Shown piece by piece: positions 56,575 to 64,000 of a DNA stretch of 64,000 nucleotides. This DNA comes from Cucumis sativus (taxonomy: Eukaryota; Streptophyta; Magnoliopsida; Cucurbitales; Cucurbitaceae): NCBI RefSeq assembly GCF_000004075.3, contig NC_026661.2:1612001-1676000 (forward strand), in the 5' to 3' direction. The notes beneath the pieces were generated by a model that saw nothing but the letters and a program-made list of their open reading frames with translations, did no database searches and had not been told where the DNA came from. The position numbers and the translations under genes are program-made. Position 1 is the first letter of the stretch. Every line of letters begins with the position of its first letter.

Positions 56575-56900
56575 TTCCTATACAGTGTGTGTGTGTGGAA
56601 TATGTACAACCGATAGTTATGGAGATGGTAGGTAGGAGGAGCATATTAGTAATTAGACAGTAACTTGTTGGGGCTTTTAGTTTTAAATAGTGGGAGTGAA
56701 CTGAGAGGAAGTAGTGAAGATTTTGGTAGCGAGTTCCTGTGGGAAACAGTGGAAAAGAGTATAGCCCTCTCCAAAGGCTATGTTATATTGTAGTTTCTTC
56801 ATTGATATTGAAATTTAAATCTATCTTTAAATGTTCTTGTCTGTTTTTCGTGCCTTTGGGAGTTCTTATTAGGTGATACCCTAATCGAATCCTCAAAAAT
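56575..56900 (+). mobile_element. Possible LTR-element remnant
   Basis: The stretch around 56780-56860 (TATTGTAGTTTCTTCATTGATATTG and a T-rich continuation) resembles the R-U5 part of plant LTR retrotransposons as I remember them. No partner LTR, internal domain or target duplication was found. If real it is a lone, old fragment. A (GT)n run lies at 56585-56597. Confidence 0.25.
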
Positions 56901-57023
56901 AACACAACATAGAAATTATATCAAAGATAGTATAATAATTAACCAGATAGAATAATCTCTAATTCCACATCCTATAAATGTTTAAAAACATAAGAGAAAA
57001 CTAGAAACATATGATTTGTAAAT

Positions 57024-59943
57024 CTAAGCACAAGGGGGTGGGATTTGGGTGCCAATATACCTGGCTCTAACATATTTGCAAGTAGAAGATGGATGATTTT
57101 CTCCTGATGAAAGATCCAAGTGAACATTTTCAAGGTTCACATTCTGACATGGGAATCCCTTGCTGCATTCTAATGCCACAGCCACTTTAGAGGAAGATGT
57201 TCCTCTAATGTTCTTGAAATAAATATCACTCAGCTTCACAAGAGATGGTGCCTGTCCAAATAAATCAGCTTCTCATCTCCGAAATGCATTTGCCATTCAA
57301 TAACTTTTTGCCATAGTTTTGAAATTTGTTTAAGAAAGGATATTTTTTGAACTAAACGTCTAAAAAGTATTTATAGATACGATATTTCCTTTTGGTATCT
57401 AAGCTTTCAAAATATCCATTTTTAGTACGTAAGTTTTGATGATAACTAGTTGGGTCTCTCTAAGCTAGTATCGGTTAATCTTTTGAAAGTCCAAGAACTA
57501 GAAAAAGCTACGACAAAATGGACTTGAAAGTCCAAAGACTACAATGAAATTTATATCTGAAAATACTATAGTTTGCTCACGTGTTTACGGTCCTTTTTGT
57601 AAAACGATTAAGTTGAGAGAGCACTGGCTTACCTTGAAAGAACAAAATCCGAATGGACAGTATGATTGATCAATGATAATTGGATTGGACACATTGTTCA
57701 TGGTAATGTTCTCAAATGTCATGTTTGTGGCTGAGCTGCTACCAGGAGAGTTTGGCCATGTCTTGATTCTGATCCCATTGGCGGTACCTGTGAGGCTGCA
57801 ATTTTTAACTACTAATCCGCTTACGTCTCCTTCATTTCGATATCTTCCCAAGCTTCCAACACTACAGTGAACAAAAGTCAGTTATCCTGAAAACTACTTC
57901 TAGTAGCTGAATATAGGATAAAAGATGACAGAAGCATAAAACCTTTTGGTAGCAATCTATGTACCTGATCCCATGGCCAGGTCCACAGTTGACGCTAGAG
58001 ATTGTGACTTGAGAGTTCCCTTGTCCGATGGATATGCAGTCGTCACCCGTTTGAATATGTGATAAAGAAAAATGGATATTAGAACTTCGGTCAATGTGGA
58101 TGCCATCGGTGTTGGGACTATTTTCTGGAGCAGAAATCTTGAGTTCGCTACCTACGAACCTCTTGCATTGAACTAAAGCCAGGTGAAAGAACTTGCTGTT
58201 CAGCGAAGTTATGTGTTGAACAACCGTATTATTCAAAGCCACAAATTTCAAGTTCTGAAAAAGAACCAAGACATTGTAAGAATCTTACTGATTTTTCGAA
58301 TGGCAATTCATAATATTTCAAATTGTAATCGCTCATTTTAAGATTTAAATTGATGTTTCAAACGGCAGGAATAAAACATTTTTTGAAATACCAATGCTTC
58401 AAGACATGAGTTTGAAACGGTATATTGTAAGAATCTTACTGATGTTTCGAATGGCAGCAATATAACGTTTCTTCCAAGTCCTAATGTTTTAACTTTCAAG
58501 ACATGAGTTTGAAATGATATGCATTATTAAACTTACTAATATATGTTTGTAGTGGAACATTTCTTGCAATTCCTAAAGTTTCAAGGCATGAGATCGAAAT
58601 GGTTCGTTGAAATAATTTCACCAGTTTTCAAGTGACAGCAATAGAACAATCCTTGCGATTTCTAGTTTTTCAAGACATGAAATTTATTAAAATTCAAACA
58701 GAACAAAATGTGGTATGGAATTTACAGTAGGAAGGAGTTTGCAATTGTAGTCATCGCGGCAGTTGTTGAATGGCCATGCCTCAGCGCCTCGACCATCAAA
58801 GGTTCCACCTCCATTCAAGGTTAGCCCCTCCATCCATCTGAACTCAATCCAGCCTGCACCAGAACCATATTTCGAAAGGTTTGTTGATGCCTTCAAATAG
58901 CCCTGCATTCGAGCGCAATGTCTCAAACCAAACAAATTTGACGAAGAAAGCCTAAAGAAGAAGACGACTAGACCCTTGCCTCCATTTTAACTGTTAGAGA
59001 TGACACGTTTTTGCAAGGGCCAGAAAATATAACTGGACCAACCAAATAGGTTCCTTTTGGAATCAGGAAAGTTACAACTCCAGCTGAGTCACAGGCCATC
59101 CTCCATGCTGCTAAGAAGGCCTGAATCACAAGCAAATCAAAACTTTTGAAAACTGATCTTAATCTTTTTGAAGCAAAACCACTTCCTACTCAGAAACATC
59201 ACGTTTGAAAACAATATATTGTCAATTTGAAAAAAAAAAAGACTGATTGTTTTATGAGAAAGCACACACACACACACATATAGTACTATTAAACCTTGTG
59301 ATTGTTAGAGAACCACCTAAAACCCCTTCAAGAATGTAGAATCAAACACAATGTAATTTGTCAATAAACACTTTTTACTATTCCTAATCATGTATCCTCG
59401 CCATTTGGAAGGAAACTGGATTTTCATTTCCACCAAGCAAGAAATTGGACTAAGAACAGAAAACATCTGATTGAACGATTCTAAATTTGAGTAGACAAGT
59501 AGAAAACACAACAAGAGAGATTCATGGAAATCCTTAGGAACAATGCATATAATAACAAAGTTGTCGTTTCTAGAGAGCTGAAGAAATGGAACAAAAAACG
59601 GATAAAAAGTACAGGAAATTGCAGCAGAGAAGAGAATCTCAACAGTTGAAGGGAGCAACAGAGCTCAAGGAATACAATTCATCAAGTAAAATCTCAAACA
59701 ATTTCCACAAAAAAAGAAAAAAAAGCAACAAAAAACAAACGCAGAACAGACGTTGCTATCATCAGTCAAGCCATTTGCTCGGGCACCAAAGCTTCTAACA
59801 CTGAAAACATGAGAAGAACTCTTAGTTCTGTAACGCAATAAGCTTCCTGAAACGTCTGATTCCAATATTCCTCTACTAATAACTGAGCTAGAACAGGAAG
59901 ACGAGAGCACCAAAAAAAGTGTAGTGTAAAAGGTGAAATTCAT
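57024..59943 (-). CDS. Polygalacturonase (glycoside hydrolase family 28)
   Basis: Cell-wall pectinase that hydrolyses homogalacturonan. Exons 59752-59943, 58980-59120, 58726-58902, 57965-58254, 57633-57861 and 57024-57251 give 418 residues. A hydrophobic signal peptide (MNFTFYTTLFLVLSSS) indicates secretion. The mature part starts with FSVRSFGARANGLTDDS, the usual first strand of plant GH28 enzymes. The four GH28 signatures are present: NTDGIHID (about 218), TGDDCISIG (about 239, with the two catalytic Asp), GPGHGIS (about 261, with the His) and RIKTW (about 298). Cys residues near the C-terminus fit the conserved disulfides. The second intron probably starts with GC (GAG|GCAAGG); a GT donor six bases later would insert Ala-Arg in frame. 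The third intron consists largely of a decayed tandem repeat. Endo or exo mode cannot be read from sequence. Confidence 0.94.
58260..58690. repeat. Decayed ~90-bp tandem repeat filling polygalacturonase intron 3
   Basis: The marker TTCAAGACATGAGTTTGAAA and its variants occur near 58398, 58495, 58580 and 58669, 85-97 bases apart. Other unit parts also recur (GTAAGAATCTTACTGATNTTTCGAATGGCA near 58276 and 58428; AATNGAACAT/ACAATTTCTTGCAATT later). Copies are diverged, so the array is old. It occupies almost the whole intron. Confidence 0.75.
59266..59279. repeat. (CA)n microsatellite
   Basis: Seven CA units in the first polygalacturonase intron. Confidence 0.8.
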
Positions 59944-59999
59944 GCTAATAGCTTAACAAGAGCTTTGCTTCTGCTCAGAGAAACTGAAATCGGAAGAGA

Positions 60000-62100
60000 T
60001 TTTTTTAGCTTACCGGTTCATGAATGGAACGGTATTTGAGTTTTAAATTTCCAACCGGAGATGCTGATAAAATGGGAGAGGGGGATTTCGAATTCGCCAA
60101 AGTTAACCGTCGTTAACTTCTTTTCCCCCCACTAAGTCTCTGATTGTTAACCGTCGCACACATGAAAAAGAGAAATACACCTAGAGCCACTGCCCGTTGA
60201 ACAGAATCTCGACGGGCCGCCGGACCGGAGAAGGGCGGAGGTTGAGAGAGCATTAGTTGTAAGAAAAAATGGTGAGAGATCGTGTGGGTTGAGCGTCATG
60301 AATGTCATGCTTGTTGAATCATGCAAAATGGAAGTTTTTCTTTTTATATCCGTTTTGCCAATTTCTTCTTCAAAGGTTAATCAAACTAATTACTAATAAT
60401 GAAAATAAATTGGGGATTAAATTTGAGAAATTATTTTATATAACAAAATGCTTCCAAATATTTATAAATATAACAAATTATCGTAAATAAAGAAAACAAC
60501 CTATTATTTATATATGATAATTATATTTTGTTACATTTAATAAATATTTTAGATAATTTTGCTGAAAATTGATACAAATCCCTAACCTTAGGTGACAAGT
60601 GATAGTATTTAAATTTACAAAATTCTAAAATATTTAATTCAATTTTGAGATTTTTTTTAAAATAACAAAATAAATTAAAATATATACCGATTAGAGCAAA
60701 AAATAACAACGGTTAACGAATGCTTATTATTAATAGAATATTAAATCGGTTATATCTTATAAATATTTTGTCAAATTTGCTATTTTAAAAGATTTTTTTT
60801 AAAATTTTTAGAAAAGATATGCAATTTTGAATCAATAGAAATATTAGCATTTTACGTTCGGGAATGAATATATTTTGATATTTAAGAGCATTGAGATGTA
60901 GTTCAAATCCATGAAAATTGTTGAATTGTTTGATTTAAATGCTTTCTTAAAATTATTTTTAAATCAATAAAAATATTATATAAAGAAAAAGTGCATCTTG
61001 ATTCTCATATTTTTTAAGTCCACAAATTATTGATTTATTTTCAACGTAATTTTAAAAACACTATAGTGTACAGTTATGATGAACTTTACATAAAAGAAAA
61101 ATATTTGATGCATCCATCCATCTCATATGCTTTCTATCTCTCCACCATAAATACGTAAAAGTACCAAATATTGTTTTAAAACTTTTATTTTTGTTTCGTA
61201 GAGTGATAAAAGCATATAAGGAATCATTGCTTTAGAAAAATGGTGCAATTATAATGTACCCAAATGTTGCACATTGTGCATGTATGTCATGATGAAGTTA
61301 AAATCCAAACGGAAACAATCCTATGAAAATGAAAGATAATATAGTAAACCTCTAAGTCTTTTGCTTAATTAGTTTAAACCGTAAAATCCTATAATCATAG
61401 AGGCTAAATTGTAACTCGTAACTAGATCAAACCATGAAGGCCAAATTGGTAGTTTAACCCAAAATTTACTAATATCATCCTAATTAGAGCGGAAGTTGGT
61501 ATATCGTTTTGTCTAAATAGGAGAAGGAATCGTGAATGCATTCATAAACAAAATTAAACAATACTCGATTTGCTCGGTTTTGTTGTATCTAGAGGTTATC
61601 ACAAATCATGTAAATTCAAAAATCCACAAAGTGCACCCATGAAAAACTTGGATCGAGGATGTTACTTGTTAGTAAAACCTGAGATCAAATTATTCAAACT
61701 TTGGACCGTTTGTGTTTTATTCATTTCCTTACCAAATGAGAAAAAGAAAAGATAATAATCGCAAAGTGAGCTTAACTCAACAATAATTAACATGCCATTT
61801 TTTCGTGGAGGTTGGAGGTTCAATCTCATCTCATGTCCTACCGTTGTACCAAAAAGTAAACGAAACAGAACGCTCTTGGGAGATGGAGATTGATTCATTC
61901 ATTGGATAAAATGGAATGGAATGATTAATAAATACTGCTAGAATCATGATGGTGTAGCAAATAATTATCTACATGTACATCTTAGAAGCTTTCAAGACTA
62001 ATAATGATTTTGCTTTGAAAAAAAATTATAGCAAGCTTAAGAGGAAGAAGAGGCCACAATCAAGACACTAACTTTTTTTTCTTTTTCCTTTTTCACTATC
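60000..62100. other. Promoter of the polygalacturonase and AT-rich spacer
   Basis: The first 300 bases upstream of the polygalacturonase start are mixed in composition and likely hold its promoter. Beyond that the DNA is AT-rich with short chance frames. A SINE-like copy lies at about 61766-61855. Nothing else is supported. Confidence 0.5.
61766..61855 (+). repeat. SINE-like copy
   Basis: Head GCTTAACTCAACAATAATTAA, box-B-like GAGGTTCAATCTC about 45 bases later, and the end CCTACCGTTGTACC followed by five A residues match the organisation of the SINE at 24.0 kb (same TTGTACC end). No clear target duplication was seen. Confidence 0.5.
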
Positions 62101-62117
62101 ATATCATTATGTCAGCC

Positions 62118-63926
62118 TCATTTTTTAGCCTTTGCAAACCTAAGGCATCTATACTTTTCACCACTTACAGTAATTTCAAGAGCTCCATCTTGGTTGTCTT
62201 GATTTGATGCAGTTCCCATTAGCACACTTTTCTCTTTTTCCAGATTTTCCTTTTCCATCTTCAACCTTGCTTCTTGTCTTGCAATTTCGGCCTATAAGAA
62301 GGAAGGAAAAAAAATCAAAACAAGATGTAAAAGCACTCTTCTTTCTGGATGGATGAATGGTAAATTGATTTAAGAAGAAAAAGGGGGCGAGAAAACATTG
62401 TGAATTGAGAATATGACGAAAAAAAAGAAAGTTAAATTACAAACTTGGTCCTTATCGTTCGGAGAAAGTTGGAATTTAGTCCTTATGGTTCAATAAAACT
62501 TCGTGTGCAGTTTTTATGGAATTCAAAATTATGAGAATTTTTATCAAACCACAAAGACTAAATTCTAATTTCTCCAACAAAATGAGTCAAATTTACTATT
62601 ATCCTAAAAGAAAAAATCAAGCTCATATTTACTTCAATAGTCCTTTCACTGATTAACGTCTACTTGATACAATCAAATATCTGCCTATTCGGTAACTTCG
62701 AGTTCCTCCCCACCTAAATTGTCTGACTGACTTGAGGTAAGATAATCTATGTGAGGCTGCCAACTTACTTTTCTGGGTAGAGCCGAATGTATTCCGCTAG
62801 GCTGCACCACAAAACTAATAGATTCTTTTTTATCCTCGATTAATCTGACAAGACAGCTTGCCTAACTCCAAAATATTTGGGATTAAGAAAACTTAAAAGG
62901 ATATTAAATCCAAGGGTTTAGGATATTACAACTTATGGACAACTTGTCTAACCACGATGGATTGACCCTCTTCTCCCTAACAAGAAACAAAACTTTTCAT
63001 TGAAGAAGTGAAAAGAAACTAATGTTCAAGGAACCAAATCTATCTTTAGAATGTACATTTGTTTGTCCTAAACTACAGGTTTAATAATATTACTGGTTTC
63101 TCATTTATGTCAATCATAAACCTATAAACCTATAAACCTACAAACCAAACCCACGAATCTATAGCTTGTTCCTTAACATGAACTCGAACTATCAAACTCC
63201 AGATTCCATAAACCCAAGTTTCCCAACTCTTAAGAACCCTATATCAAACATCTCATGGGAACTTATCATCCCGCACTCCTTGTATTCTCTTCCTAGATTT
63301 GGAGGAAAATATGAAAACAACCAACAAAGGAAATGGGTATCCTATAATTCATGCAGTTATGGCTGGTGAAGTCCAGAAAACAACTATTTGACTACTAAAA
63401 AGGTAAGAGTACCACGTCAGGGGAAGAAATAAAGAAGGTGAAATGCTTGATTTGAATAGATGGCAAAAAGGCATTCAACTACACGATGAAAATTCAAAAA
63501 CAAGACCAAAGTATAATCTAACTATGAAAAGGACGCCCTACTAATTAAGCTATGAACAGGGCTCAAAATTATCAATTAAGAAATGGCAAGATTTAGCAGC
63601 AAACGTCTACATTTCCAGATTAAAAACTCAGCGATGAAGACTGAATAATTTCCTTAACTAAAAAAAATCGTTAAAAAACCCACCAACAGTAATCTCAAAA
63701 TTAAGCAGCTCTGACTAACAAAAAGTCAGAGAATTCAATCAAGTACCTCACGACGAGAGAGCTCAGCTTTCCAAGCAGCTTCACGTTCAGCAACCTCACG
63801 TTCACGCTCTTCAATGTAACTCTGCATCTCTCTCTCCTTCATGATTCGATCTTGAATATCTGCATCCAAAGCTTCCTTGAGCTCCTCCACGAATTTATCC
63901 ACCACAGCCTTTATTCTCAAAGACAT
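62118..63926 (-). CDS. Small coiled-coil protein of unknown function
   Basis: Two exons (63747-63926 and 62118-62291) give 117 residues beginning MSLRIKAVVDKFVEELK. Residues about 10-85 are rich in Glu, Lys, Arg and Ala with heptad-like spacing (IMKEREMQSYIEERER; LKMEKENLEKEKS), predicting one long coiled coil. The C-terminus (ALEITVSGEKYRCLRFAKAKK) is basic and beta-like. No signal peptide or membrane segment. I recall similar small plant proteins without known role. An in-frame ATG 14 codons upstream (63968) is possible, but the shorter start fits what I remember of relatives better. The intron of about 1.45 kb has GT-AG ends. Confidence 0.82.
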
Positions 63927-64000
63927 CGTCAATTCCGCCCAATCACACCTCGAAACCCTAAAATTCACAACCCAACAACAACAACAGCTTCTCAGTGAAC

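Noticed and set aside
63166-63369. Plus-strand 67-codon frame in the intron of the coiled-coil gene
   Set aside because: No known similarity, and it lies within a clean GT-AG intron on the other strand.

Overview
This is nuclear DNA from a flowering plant. Genes are split by many GT-AG introns, spacers are very AT-rich, and the proteins are plant-specific types (CPK5/6-type CDPK, TGD2, xylem cysteine peptidase, polygalacturonase, glutamate receptor-like tail). The set fits a eudicot. The SINE and TRIM repeats look cucurbit-like to me, but I could not test that.

Layout. 1-2.1 kb: AT-rich spacer. 2.8-7.9 kb (+): a calcium-dependent protein kinase with seven coding exons. 9.2-11.9 kb (-): a conserved plastid-targeted protein of unknown function, convergent with the kinase; its last intron holds a 154-bp piece of plastid 23S rRNA. 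12.3-14.3 kb: a decayed repeat array. 15.1-15.8 kb (+): an intronless RING-H2 protein. 16.3-17.1 kb: a glutamate-receptor tail fragment and a LINE scrap. 19.8-20.3 kb (-): a small intronless gene of unknown function. 20.3-24.5 kb: AT-rich spacer with a SINE. 24.6-29.2 kb (-, with a probable leader exon near 32.2 kb): TGD2 of the plastid lipid importer; its introns hold a TRIM element, a ~152-bp tandem repeat, a related lone LTR and an unexplained membrane-protein-like frame. 34.3-37.6 kb (-): a 665-residue protein of unknown function, followed by unassigned coding-like pieces. 37.8-42.0 kb: very AT-rich spacer. 42.0-43.9 kb (+): a decayed cluster of MED15-type KIX-domain genes. 44-45.6 kb: an exact 88-bp tandem duplication and a MULE transposase remnant. 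48.7-50.0 kb (+): a xylem-type papain-like peptidase (XCP1/XCP2), convergent with 50.6-54.7 kb (-): a 12-exon DUF89 damage-control phosphatase. 57.0-59.9 kb (-): a GH28 polygalacturonase. 62.1-63.9 kb (-): a small coiled-coil protein.

These genes do not form an operon or pathway. TGD2 and the unknown protein at 9-12 kb both appear plastid-directed, and the XCP-like peptidase and polygalacturonase both act in the secretory or cell-wall space, but neighbours look independent. The most informative oddities are the KIX-domain gene graveyard, the plastid rRNA insert inside an intron, three probable GC-AG introns in three genes, and two introns built largely from tandem repeats.
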